Assembly (NCBI GenBank): GCA_031835245.1
Contig: JAVKOQ010000066.1
Coordinates: 158,029 to 222,028, forward strand
Length of the DNA: 64,000 nt
Direction: 5' to 3'
Origin: Balamuthia mandrillaris
Taxonomy: Eukaryota; Discosea; Longamoebia; Balamuthiidae
The notes under the pieces were generated by a model. It ran no database searches and was not told the origin of the DNA. It saw nothing but the letters and a program-made list of their open reading frames with translations. Below, in pieces: positions 32,004 through 41,755 of the stretch; position 1 is the first letter of the stretch; every line of letters starts with the position of its first letter. Position numbers and translations under genes: made by a program.

Positions 32004-35000
32004 CTATCGATGACGATGAGTTGAGTTGGAGTAAGAGAGTCCAAGGCTCTTGAACAAGAAGGCATATTCAAAGGCGACATCCTTATAGTAGTTATAGCGT
32101 CCTCCCTCTCCCGCGTGTCCCGTATCCGTGTTCACTCTCAACAAAACGACTCCATCTTTCTTCTTCCTCCCTTCTTCGTTGTGTTCTTCTCTTGCTTTTG
32201 CCAAAGAAGAAGAAAAAGAGCGCATCTTAGCAACCCACTTGGCAGATTGCCAATAAGGCACTCTCGCATCCAACGTCGAAGTGGTCAACAATACATCACA
32301 ACTTTGAGATGAAGGAGCAGAAGGAGGCATCAAGTTTAAGTAAGGATCGTAGGACCGAATGTACCGAAAAACGCGTTCGTCCTCTGTTGGGTTGCCCCAC
32401 TCGTCGTACTCATGAATGGTCAAAGGCAACGTTGGATCCATCATCGCCGTCATCACATCCAAAAATGGTACTCCCATTATCATCGCTTTAAACAGTACCG
32501 AAGAGTCTTCTTTGTTCTCGTTCTGTAGGAGTTGCAGCTGTTGATGTTGATGCATCATGTTGTAGACGGCGCCAAGAAGAAGACCGCCAGCAGAAGACGC
32601 TTTGGCAGCGGAGAGGGAAGGACGCGAGTAACGTAGCTGATGGAGGTGACGAGCGCAGGCCATAAAGTCATGGAAGCTGTTCTTCTTGTTGAGTTGTTTG
32701 CCTCGAAGGTACCATTCTCTTCCCATCTCGCCACCTCCTCTGTGTGCGTGTGAGTGCGTATTTTTTTTTGTATTTGTTTTGCGTTTTGTTAAATATGGGA
32801 CGCAAAAGAAGAACACAACACGAAACGAAAGAGGAGAATAATTACCTGACATGAGCAAGAGCAACTACCCAACCTCGCATCAACAAAGGAATGTGCTTAG
32901 GACGAAATTCAGCTTCCATATTTTGACTGTACGCTCCATATCCCAACAGTAACAATGGATTACTAAGATTGTTGTAAAATTTGTTGTTAGTTTGTCAGAA
33001 AGAGAAAATAAGAACACAGCAAAGGGAGAGCTTTACCTTCCGTCTAGATTCAAGCCCTTCTTATGAAAGACGGTAAGTGGTACTGGTGTACCATCTTCAG
33101 GAGAAGTGGCGTGTAAACGACTGCACTCATAATCATTTGGGTTATACCCTTCATCAAAAAAAAAAAAAAAAAAAAAAACAACCAATGTATTGTTAATACG
33201 GTCCTCTCTAAGATAAATCAAAGGAGAAAGAATAAAACCTGGAATGTTGGTGACGCGAAGAGGTTCTAAGCGTCTATTATCAATGTGATAGTCAAAGGTG
33301 CATTCCGGTGCAACAGGAGTGGAAAAAGAAAATCGGAACTTGCGGCTGTAGTAATCCTATTTGTTGTTTTAATATCAGATGAAAGAAGAAAAGAACAAAC
33401 GAAGAAAGAAGGAAAACGAAGGGATCTTACCCCATTACCACCTGGATGAAGAGAACAAACGGGATGAGGCAAAGAAACCATATGGGACGTCAAATCGTTC
33501 AAAGAAAGCACTCTCAACTGCGGAAGACCGTCTTTACGTTCATAAGTCACAATGTGGTCATTGAATACATCCACGTCTTCAATTCTCGTTCCAGGAGTTG
33601 GCTCTAAGACTTTCTCCCAAGCAGATCGTGGAGGAGGAGAAGTTGCTGCATTCTTCCCGTCTCGTTCATTACTAGAAGCTGACGAATGAAGGATTTTGTC
33701 TTGGTGGATTTTGGCGACTATATAGTCACCTTTACCATCACGATTGGTTATAATGTAGAAATAATTCTATTCAACAGAAAAGAAAGAAAAGAGAAAGAGA
33801 AGATAAGCAAACATGAAAGCAACAAACAATGAGACAAGGATTATACCCCTGAGTGATCCACGTAATACTCCAAACCGGTTTGGCGTGGATGAATAAGGTA
33901 AAGAGAAGTGGCCGTCGAAGAGGTGGACGAAGGTAATACCCGCACCTCCGATGTTGTTTTTGAATTGCTCGTTATGGAAACGAATTTCTGTGGCGGCAAA
34001 AGTTTGTGTAAAAAGAATGGTTTCAATGAGTTAGTTTATACAGAGGGAAAAATAAAGAGAGGAGGACTGACAAACGGGAATGAATAACGAAGAATAAAAG
34101 AAACAAGACTTTAGAAAAATGAGTAAATAGAAAAAGGATAAACACGAGTAAACGATCGCACGATTAAAAAGATACCTTATCTTTAGTCTTACCAACATCT
34201 ACAAAGAAAGCATGGTCTGGTTCTTCGTAGATGAGTTGGTCTTCAGAGGTGTCGGTTCCCAACCGATGACGATAAACTCGCCAGGGTCGTCTTAGTTGAT
34301 CTGGAACTGTGTAAAATAATGTACTGTCGTCATCACCCCATTCCACTGAGATGACTCCTTTTATTACTTCCCATTTATTGCCTGGTTTTGTCTAAAGGAC
34401 AAAATGTTTCAGTTGGAAAGCAAACGAGAAACAACGAAATAGACAGCGAAACACAGATGAGAAGTGAGACAACACGAAGAAACAGAAAATAGGAGCAGAC
34501 CTTATGTGAGGGATGATAGGACAGAGTTCTGACGTACGCAGAAAAAGTGTCATCTCCCGTAACATCCATGGTGAAAGCTAACATAGTCTTGCTGGGACTC
34601 ACTTTCATGAGGTTAATGTGAATGAAAGGATGCCCTCGGGCTTCCTTGTTCTGGTCCAGTACCACTTCTTCCTGTGAAGAACCGACTTTGCGTCGACAGT
34701 AGATGGGAAAGTTCTCTCCTTCCACGTGTCGAAGGTAGTAGAGATAGCCTTCCATTTCTTCGGGAATAGTGTCCTCTGGTTGGACTCTCGATGCCATCTC
34801 CTATTTTTATAGTGTGGAGGAAGCAGAAGAGAGAGAGAGAGAGAGAAGAGAACAGGAAGACGAAGAGAAGTGGGCGATGAAGAAAAGAGAATGAGTGAAA
34901 GATGGAGGCAGAATGGACAAAAAAAGGCAGTAAATAAAAGTACTCTATACAGCTCTTTCTGTGTAGCCATACTGTCTTTCATCATGGCCATCGTGTATCT

Positions 35001-35931
35001 GAGCAATACAAAAAAAAAAAAAAAGAAGCGCAAATATCAGCAGAGAAGCAAAATGAAAGAAGAGAGGAATGAAGAACAATAAAAGAAGAAAGAAGAAAGA
35101 AGAAAGACGAAAGAAGAAAGAAGAAAGAAGAAAGAAGAAAGAAGAAAGAAGAAAGAAGAAAGAAGAAAGAAGAAAGAAGAAGAAGAAAGAAAGAAGACCG
35201 AAGAACGAAGAACGATGTGTGAACATAAGAAAAGAACGAAGAACGAAGAATGAAGAACAAGAAGAACGAGAAAGGAAGATAACAGTATGAAGGATGGATA
35301 AAGAGATAAGCAGAAAGGAGGAAAGACGAACAGAGAGACAGAAGACAGACAAGAGTTGAAACAAGAACGCAGAGCAAAGCACAAGAAGCAAGAAACCGAA
35401 GGAGAGAGAGAGAGAGAAAAAGAGAACACCAGGTGACAAACCTATGCTCCTCTTCCAAGTATCGCTGCACCCGAGGGGAGCTCTCCTCCTCCAACCATGC
35501 AAAGGGGTCCCGCCACGTCTCCCCATGCAGCGTGCGCGTTTCCTCCCGGATCCCAAGAGGGGAAGAAGAAGGGGGACACGGCGCTCTTATGTCCTTGGTT
35601 GCAAATCCAATCGATGCTGAGGTGCTTAAACAAAAACTGTTAACAACACATCATAAATCCAAAAAAAATCCAAAAAAAACAAATGGTTCTCTTACGATGT
35701 CTTTGAGGAGGAGGAGGAGGAGGAAGCAGAGGTCTTCTTTTTGAGCCAACGGCCAAGGAACAGGTGACGGGCGTGCTGTAGGGAACCACGACGATCGGAG
35801 GGGTGAGGAGGGGGAGTGGTGAGTGCCGTTGTGGTTGGGTTGCACGGTGGCAAGCGGTGTGGAAGCAGAGACCCGAAGGGGTGGTGGTGAAGCCACCACC
35901 GCAGCGGCGCGGCGGCTGAGGGCGCAAGCAT
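32004..35931 (-). CDS. Oligopeptidase B-like serine peptidase (S9A)
   Basis: Eleven exons: 35931-35696, 35585-35442, 34998-34944, 34800-34501, 34391-34176, 33987-33847, 33766-33431, 33356-33239, 33148-33037, 32962-32846, 32739-32004, total about 836 residues. A beta-propeller half precedes the hydrolase: NPLLLLGYGAY, RGGGEMGREWY, SSAGGLLLGAV (nucleophile about Ser641), PLTIHEYDEWGNP, LDARVPYWQSAKWVAKM (Asp) and DTGHAGEGGRY (His). This cluster is specific for oligopeptidase B, which cuts peptides after Arg/Lys. The residue two before Ser is Ala/Ser rather than the usual Gly of GxSxG. Exon 1 is Arg/Pro/Ser-rich with no acids at its start (MLAPSAAAPLRWW), suggesting an organelle presequence; its exact ATG and the second acceptor are inferred. 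Confidence 0.87.
35080..35190. repeat. Heptamer (AGAAAGA)n repeat in an intron
   Basis: About 110 bases of a 7-base unit, in the second intron of the oligopeptidase gene. It generates fake seven-residue repeats in every frame. Confidence 0.8.
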
Positions 35932-36039
35932 GGTTGTTCCTCCTCTCCCGTTCATCTTTCCTCTTCTTTCTTTTCTTTTCTTTTCTTTCGTTTTTAATAT
36001 AATATTTGTAAGAATGCACAAGAGAGAAGAGAGAGAAGT

Positions 36040-37072
36040 CTACTTGGTGGCAAGGGAAGAGGCAGGAAGGGGCCGGAGGAGGCAGCTCGGGCTGCAACAC
36101 AACAGCCCCCACTACACTCCTCGTTCCTCGTCCCAACACCTTCTCACCGCCCTTTCCCTTGCTTCCCCTCCTTCTTCTTCCTCCTCCTCCTCCGCTTCTG
36201 CGGCTAAAAACAGCTGAGCACCGGCAGCACCACCACGACCTCCTCCACGCTCTCTTCTCCCTCTTCTTCTTTTGTCTGCTGTTGTCCTTTCCTTCTGCTG
36301 GGTTGTGGGCCTCTCCGCTGTCAGAGAAGAAGAAGAAGAAAGCCAAGTGAAGGTGAGGGGCGGGTCGGGAACAGGGCTCAACAGGCCGGGTGGCAAAAGC
36401 TGGTTCCTCAGCACCGCCTCTCCGCTCAACTGCCACAAACTCTTCACTGTGGCATGCTTGCTCCTCATGGACGGTGATTGCTCTGGTTTTGCTCTTTGCT
36501 TCTGTTGCTTCTGCTTCTCCTTTTTCTCCTCTTGCTCTTGCTCTTGCTCTTGCTCTTGCTCTTGCTCTTGCTCTTGCTCTTGCTCTTGCTCTTGCTCTTG
36601 CTCTTGCTCTTGCTCTTGCTCTTGCTCTCCTTCCTCATTCTCTTTCCATTTGTTTGAGAAGTGCTTGTTGCTGGCGAAAGGGTGGAGGGGAGTGTGTTTG
36701 CAAGGATGGGAGAAGCCAAACCATGGAGCAAGGCAGTGCTGCTAAGAAGGGGTTCTCCCCTAGATTGCACCAGTTGTGGTAGCAGCGGGTGAGAGCAGTG
36801 AGCTGGCCAAACTCATTTGGCAAGAAGCTCAGCTTGTTGCTGGAGAAGTAGCAATAAGTGAGAGCAGAGAGCAGGCCAAACTCCCTTAGCAAGGAGCTCA
36901 GCTTGTTATGGCAGAGGAATCAATGAGGAAGAGCGAAGAGCTGACCAAACTCCCTTGGCAAGGAGCTCAGCTCATTGTGGATGAGGTGGCAGGCGGTGGA
37001 GTGTGCAAAGGGTTGGAGCAGGGTGGGAAGGGCTGGGCTTTCCCCCTCCTCTACCTTGCCTGTGGGCTGCAT
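36040..37072 (-). pseudogene. LRR/Cys family pseudogene
   Basis: Starts like its relatives (MQPTGKVEEGES...LLQPFAHSTACHL) and has only three recognisable LRR units plus the cap. A TGA at 36922-36920 interrupts the second unit. The frame is lost near 36635, next to a CTCTTG repeat. The helix before CDVC is deleted. A TAG at 36114-36112 breaks WWELLCC. HATVKSLWQLSGE and RRCWDEERGV are still readable. It lies just upstream of the oligopeptidase start and in the same orientation, so its tail may now serve as that gene's promoter. Confidence 0.85.
36530..36628. repeat. (CTCTTG)n hexamer repeat
   Basis: About 16 units. On the minus strand it expands the short Gln-Glu run (EQEQE) seen in the intact LRR/Cys copies. 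Confidence 0.9.
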
Positions 37073-37297
37073 TCTCTCTCCTTCCTTTCTTTATTTTTTT
37101 GCTTTCTTTGCACATACCAATTTCATAGAGCTTTTTCCATGGGCTTAAACAGAGTTCAACCAAGTTGAAGAGTTTTTTACTTATGATAAAAACCTCTGTT
37201 TCCGTTTATATGAAGTTGAGAAGATTCAAAAGCAAACTAATAACTATGCCAATTTTATTTCTTTTTTGTGAGTATTATTAAAAAGAAAGAAATGTGA

Positions 37298-37473
37298 TTT
37301 CCTATAGATCTATTCTAAATCCTCAACTTTCCTTGATCTTGGGCGTGCTTCTTAATGCTCTGGGGATAGAATCTTGGCTTTAGTGTCAATGTTCCCCAGA
37401 GCATAGGCAAAATCAGTAGCCAGCACGCCCAAGATCAAGGAAAGTTGAGGATTTAGAATAGATCTATAGGAAA
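37298..37473. repeat. 176-base foldback: perfect 52-base inverted repeat with nested 12-base inverted repeat
   Basis: Left arm 37298-37349 starts TTTCCTATAGATCTATTC; right arm 37422-37473 is its exact reverse complement. Inside, ATGCTCTGGGGA (37355-37366) pairs with TCCCCAGAGCAT (37393-37404). Few bases separate the two stems on each side, so the whole element could form one long hairpin. It sits 150 bases before the Trm9-like ATG. No clear target duplication was seen. Confidence 0.92.
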
Positions 37474-37622
37474 GCACAAGAAGCTTCTACAGAAGAATGA
37501 AGTGACTACGACTCTGCTCATTGACTATTCTTCGTGTCGTCCCAGCAGCTGGATATAATTAAAATTCCATACATTTTAAACATGCTGTAAATTCCTCAAA
37601 TCGTTAACATTTTTGGCATTAC

Positions 37623-38400
37623 ATGGCACGCCTGGTGATGGAGAAGAACAAAGCAGAAGAAGAAGCGCTGTGGAGGGTGCCGACCAAAGTGGAGGCCGAG
37701 CATGTGCATCAGGTGTACAATGCCATCGCCACTCATTTTAGCGAAACACGCTATAAGGTTAGAGAACGCCTTATTTTAATTTGTTTTTTTTTCCTTCTCT
37801 CTTCCCATCTGAGGTCTGATCTCTTTCTCTTCCCTCTTCTCCTCTCTTCTCTCTTTCTCTTGCTTTCTCTCAGCCATGGCCACTGGTGGAAAAGTTCATG
37901 TTGGAGCAGGAGGAAGGTTCTGTGGTTGCTGATGTCGGCTGTGGCAACGGCAAATACATGGGCGTGAACCCGCGCTGCTTCGCTCTTGGCTCCGACTGGT
38001 CCCCCTTTTTTCTTTCTCTCCTTCTCTCTTTCCGTTCTCTTGGTTTCTTTGCTTCCCTGCTTCTCGTTTTGCTCTTTCTCTGCTCTCTCTGCCTCTCTTC
38101 TCTGCTTCTCTCTTCTTCTATGCCTCTCGTTCTCTCGTTCTCTCGTTCTCTTCTCTTCTCTTCTCTTCATTGTTCACTTCTCTCTTCTCTCTTCTCTCAT
38201 TCTTTCTTCTCTCGTTCTCTCTCTTCTCTCTTCTTTCTCTTCTTCTCATATGATTATTAAAATGTTTTCTTTCCTAAAAACAAAGGAGTTCAGAGCTGAT
38301 CAGCATCTGCAAAGAGAGAGGGTTTGAGGCAATGATTGCCGACAACATGAACCTTCCCTATCGCTCCGCAGCTTTTGTATGCCATTTTCTTTTTCATCTT

Positions 38401-38435
<35 letters not shown>

Positions 38436-39136
38436 AGAGTATAAACTTACACGAATATGATATGCAATGCATGCTTGTAAAACAACAACAAAGGATGCAG
38501 TGATATCTATTGCAGTCATTCATCATTTATCATCGCGGGAGCGACGGTTGCACACCATGCAAGAGCTGCATCGAATTCTGAAAGTTGGAGGAAGAATGCT
38601 GATAACGGCCTGGGCCTTTGAGCAAGTTTGTCCTTGTGTTCTGCTTTCTGTCTTTGTGCTTTTGTATTCGCTCTTTCTCTCATAGTCTTGGCCAAAAACA
38701 CCACAACTACAACAACAACAGGAAAAGAAAAAGTACGAAGAGCAGGACGTGCTCATCCCATGGCACTTCAAGCAATATCCTCCAAAAGGAAAACAACAAC
38801 TGTCCCAGCAAGAACAACCGAAAGAAGGAAAGAAAAAAGGCGAGGAATTGACTCTGTTTCAAAGGTTTCTCTCTTCTGTTCTGTTGCTCGTTCTCTCTTA
38901 TCTCGGTCTCTCCATGCTGCTCTTCTTCTCTCGTTCTCTCTCTTTCTTGGAGCAGCAAAGAACAAACAATAACCAAAAACCTCCCTCAAAGATATTATCA
39001 TCTCTTCAAAAAAGGGGAACTGGAAGAATTGGCAGCCAACATTCCTGGTTTACGTGTGGTGGAAGTTGCATGGGATCATGACAACTGGTATCTCTTTGCT
39101 GAGAAACTTGATTCTTCTTCTTGTTCTTCTTCTTGA
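37623..39136 (+). CDS. Trm9/ALKBH8-type tRNA wobble-uridine methyltransferase
   Basis: Six exons: 37623-37757, 37874-37998, 38286-38376, 38494-38625, 38722-38864, 38992-39136, total 256 residues. Opens with VYNAIATHFSETRYK and PWPLVEKF, then SAM motif I VADVGCGNGKYMG (about residues 63-75), ADNMNLPYRSAAFDAVISIAVIHHLSSRERR, and GGRMLITAWAFEQ, and ends DHDNWYLFAEKL plus a Ser/Cys tail. These are Trm9/ALKBH8 signatures; the enzyme methylates carboxymethyl-uridine at tRNA position 34, helped by Trm112. No AlkB domain is fused. Its last codons face the neurochondrin 3' end in the ancestral order, and its 3' region has been copied twice downstream. Confidence 0.92.
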
Positions 39137-39316
39137 AACGACAAAGAAAGCAAAGAAAAATATTGTTATGAAGACACTGAAGAGATCCAATGCAAGACTT
39201 CTCTTCCTTTGGAGCTGTGTTTGCTGGCGAGGAAAGCAAAGAAGCTTGCGCTGCTGTCTCTCTCTTTTTTTTTTTCTTCACTGCATGGTTGAGCAGAGGA
39301 AGAGCAAAAAAGAAGT
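39137..39316 (-). pseudogene. Copy of the neurochondrin 3' end
   Basis: Minus-strand bases match the terminal exon of the neurochondrin gene at 43747-43900 with scattered changes: SAQPC, then AKHSSKGREVLH can be read. It abuts the stop of the Trm9-like gene on one side and the stop of the LRR/Cys gene on the other. It has no upstream exons, so it is a duplicated fragment. Confidence 0.85.
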
Positions 39317-41146
39317 CTACTTGCTGGCAAGGGAACAGGCAGAAAGGGGCCGATGGAGGCAGCTCTGACTGCAACACAACAACTCCCACCACACTCTTCT
39401 TTCCTCGTCCCAACACCTCCTCACTGCCCTTTCCCTTCCTTGTTCTCTTCCTTCTCCTTCCTTCTCCTCCGTCTCCTCCTCCTCCGCTTCAGCCTGCAAA
39501 AACAGCAGAGCACAAGCATCACACCTTCTCTGCAGCCTTTCCAGCCGCTCCTTCACTTCTTCCGGCAGCACCACCTCCATGAGGACCTCCTCCAGGCCCT
39601 CTTCTCGTTCTTCTTCTTTGCCTTCTTCTGCTGTTGTCCTGTCCTTCTGCTGGGTTGTGGGCCTCTCCACCGTCAGCAGAGAAGAAGAAGGAGAAAGCCA
39701 AGGGAGGGGCGGGGCGGGAACAGGGCTCAACAGGCCGGGTGGCAAAAGCTTGTGCTGGTTCCTCAGCACCGCCTCTCCGCTCAACTGCCACAAGCTTTTC
39801 ACGGTGGCATGCTTGCTCCTCATGGATGGTACTTGCTCGGGTTTCCCTCTTTTCTTCTTCTGCTTCTCCTCCTCCTCCTCCTCCTCTTGCTCTTCTTCCT
39901 CATTCTCCTCCATTTGTTCGAGAAGTGTTTGTTGCTGGCGAAAGGGTGGAAGGGAGTGCGTTGTCAACAATGGAAGAAGCCAAACCATGGAGCAAGGCAG
40001 TGCTGCCAAGTAGAGGTTCTCCTCCAGGTAGCACCACTTGAGAGCACGGAGCTGGCCAAACTCCCTCGGCAAGGAGCTCAGCTCGTTGTGGGAGAGGTCG
40101 CAGCGGGTGAGAGCGGAGAGCTGGCCAAACTCCCTCGGCAAGGAAGTCAGATTGTTGTAGGAGAGGTTGCAGGAGGAGAGAGCGGACAGCAGGCCAAACT
40201 CCCTCGGCAAGGAGCTCAGCCTGTTCCAGGAGAGGTTGCACTGAGTGAGAGCGGAGAGCTGACCAAACTCCCTCGGCAAGGAAGTCAGCTGGTTGTGGGA
40301 GAGGTAGCACTGAGTGAGAGCGGAGAGTTGGCCAAACTCCCTCGGCAAGGAGCTCAGCTGGTTGCCGGTGAGGTCGCAGCGGGTGAGAGCAGAGAGCTGG
40401 CCAAACTCTCTTGGCAAGGAGCTCAGCTTGTTCGTAGAGAGGTTGCAGCGAGTGAGAGCGGAGAGCTGGCCAAACTCCCTCGGCAAGGAGCTCAGCCTGT
40501 TGTTGTTGAGGTCACACTCAGTAAGAGCGGAGAGCAGGCCAAACTTCCTCGGCAAGGACGTCAGCTGGTTGTTGTAGAGATAGCAGCGGGTGAGAGCGGA
40601 GAGCAGGCCAAACTCATTTGGCAAGGAGCTCAGCTGGTTGTTGTTGAGGTCGCACTCAGTGAGAGCGGAGAGCTGGCCAAACTCCCTTGGCAAGGAAGTC
40701 ATCTTGTTGACGGAGAGGTCGGAGCGGGTGAGAGCGGAGAGCTGGCCAAACTCCCTCGGCAAGGTGCTCAGCCTGTTCCAGGAGAGGTCGCACTGAGTGA
40801 GAGCGGAGAGCAGGCCAAACTCCCTCGGCAAGGAGCTCAGCTTGTTGCAGGAGAGGTTGCACTCAGTGAGAGCGGAGAGCTGGCCAAACTCTCTCGGCAA
40901 GGAGCTCAGCTTGTTGTTGGAGAGGTCGCACTCAGTGAGAGCGGTGAGCAGGCCAAACTCCCCTGGCAAGGAGCGCAGCTTGTTGTCAGCAAGCTTGCAA
41001 TACCTGAGAGCGGAGAGCAGGCCAAACTCTCTCGGCAAGGAGCTCAGCCTGTTGTCGGAGAGGTCGCAGTGGCTACAGTGTGCAAAGGGTTGGAGCAGGG
41101 AGGGAAGGGCTCGCCTTTCCTCTTCCTTGCCTGCCTGTGGCTCCAT
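39317..41146 (-). CDS. LRR/Cys family protein with 15 full LRRs
   Basis: Single exon, 609 residues, starting MEPQAGKEEE. It has 15 full 23-residue repeats of CDLxxNxLSSLPREFGQLSAL plus a capping repeat, then MVWLLP, a Glu-rich segment, HATVKSLWQLSGEAVLRNQHK, a Pro-rich linker and the tail helix with RRCDAC and WWELLCCSQSC. Sequence outside the repeats is nearly identical to the gene at 41756-43099, showing recent duplication. One repeat starts SDL instead of CDL. No membrane or signal segment. Function unknown. Confidence 0.9.
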   Translation of the reverse strand: MEPQAGKEEERRALPSLLQPFAHCSHCDLSDNRLSSLPREFGLLSALRYCKLADNKLRSLPGEFGLLTALTECDLSNNKLSSLPREFGQLSALTECNLSCNKLSSLPREFGLLSALTQCDLSWNRLSTLPREFGQLSALTRSDLSVNKMTSLPREFGQLSALTECDLNNNQLSSLPNEFGLLSALTRCYLYNNQLTSLPRKFGLLSALTECDLNNNRLSSLPREFGQLSALTRCNLSTNKLSSLPREFGQLSALTRCDLTGNQLSSLPREFGQLSALTQCYLSHNQLTSLPREFGQLSALTQCNLSWNRLSSLPREFGLLSALSSCNLSYNNLTSLPREFGQLSALTRCDLSHNELSSLPREFGQLRALKWCYLEENLYLAALPCSMVWLLPLLTTHSLPPFRQQQTLLEQMEENEEEEQEEEEEEEKQKKKRGKPEQVPSMRSKHATVKSLWQLSGEAVLRNQHKLLPPGLLSPVPAPPLPWLSPSSSLLTVERPTTQQKDRTTAEEGKEEEREEGLEEVLMEVVLPEEVKERLERLQRRCDACALLFLQAEAEEEETEEKEGEGREQGRERAVRRCWDEERRVWWELLCCSQSCLHRPLSACSLASK

Positions 41147-41197
41147 TCTCCCTTTATTTTTTCTTGCCTTTAGCGCCTAAAATTAATCTGTTGTTGC

Positions 41198-41579
41198 AAC
41201 TGGCACCTTTTTGCTGAAAAACGATTCTTCGTCTTCTTCTTCTTCTTTCTTCTTCTTCTTCTTCTTCTTCTTTCTTCGTCTTCTTCTTTCTTCTTCTTCT
41301 TCTTCTTCTTCTTCTTCTTCTTCTTCTTCTTCTTCTTCTTCTTCTTTCTTCTTCTTCTTCTTCTTCTTCTTCTTTCTTCGTCTTCTTCTTCTTTCTTCGT
41401 CTTCTTCTTCTTTCTTCGTCTTCTTTCTTCTTCTTCTTCTTTCTTCTTCTTCTTCTTCTTTCTTCGTCTTCTTTCTTCTTCTTCTTTCTTCTTCTTCTTT
41501 CTTCTTCTTCTTCTTCTTTCTTTTTCTTCTTCTTCTTCTTCTTCTTTCTTCTTCTTCTTCTTCTTGTTCTTCTTCTTGA
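41198..41579 (+). pseudogene. Remnant of Trm9 last exon followed by TTC repeat
   Basis: CAACTGGCACC, TTTTTGCTGAAAAACGATTCT at 41198-41228 corresponds to the Trm9 exon encoding DNWYLFAEKLDS, and the Ser-coding TCT run after it has expanded into about 340 bases of TTC/TTCGTC triplets ending with the same TTCTTGTTCTTCTTCTTGA seen at the Trm9 stop. This supports a tandem copy of the Trm9 3' end. Confidence 0.7.
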
Positions 41580-41755
41580 AACGACAAAAAAGCAAAGAAA
41601 AATATTGTTATGAAGACGCTGAAGAGATCCAATGCAAGACTTCTCTTCCTTTGGAGCTGTGTTTTGCTGGCGAGGAAAGCAAAGAGGATGGCGCCGCTGT
41701 CTCTTGTTTTTCTTCTTCACTGCATGGTTGAGCAGAGGAAGAGCAAAAAAGAAGT
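41580..41755 (-). pseudogene. Second copy of the neurochondrin 3' end
   Basis: Nearly the same sequence as 39137-39316, and readable on the minus strand as SAQPCSEEEKQETAA and SSKGREVLHWISS before a stop. It lies directly after the stop of the LRR/Cys gene at 41756-43099. Confidence 0.85.
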
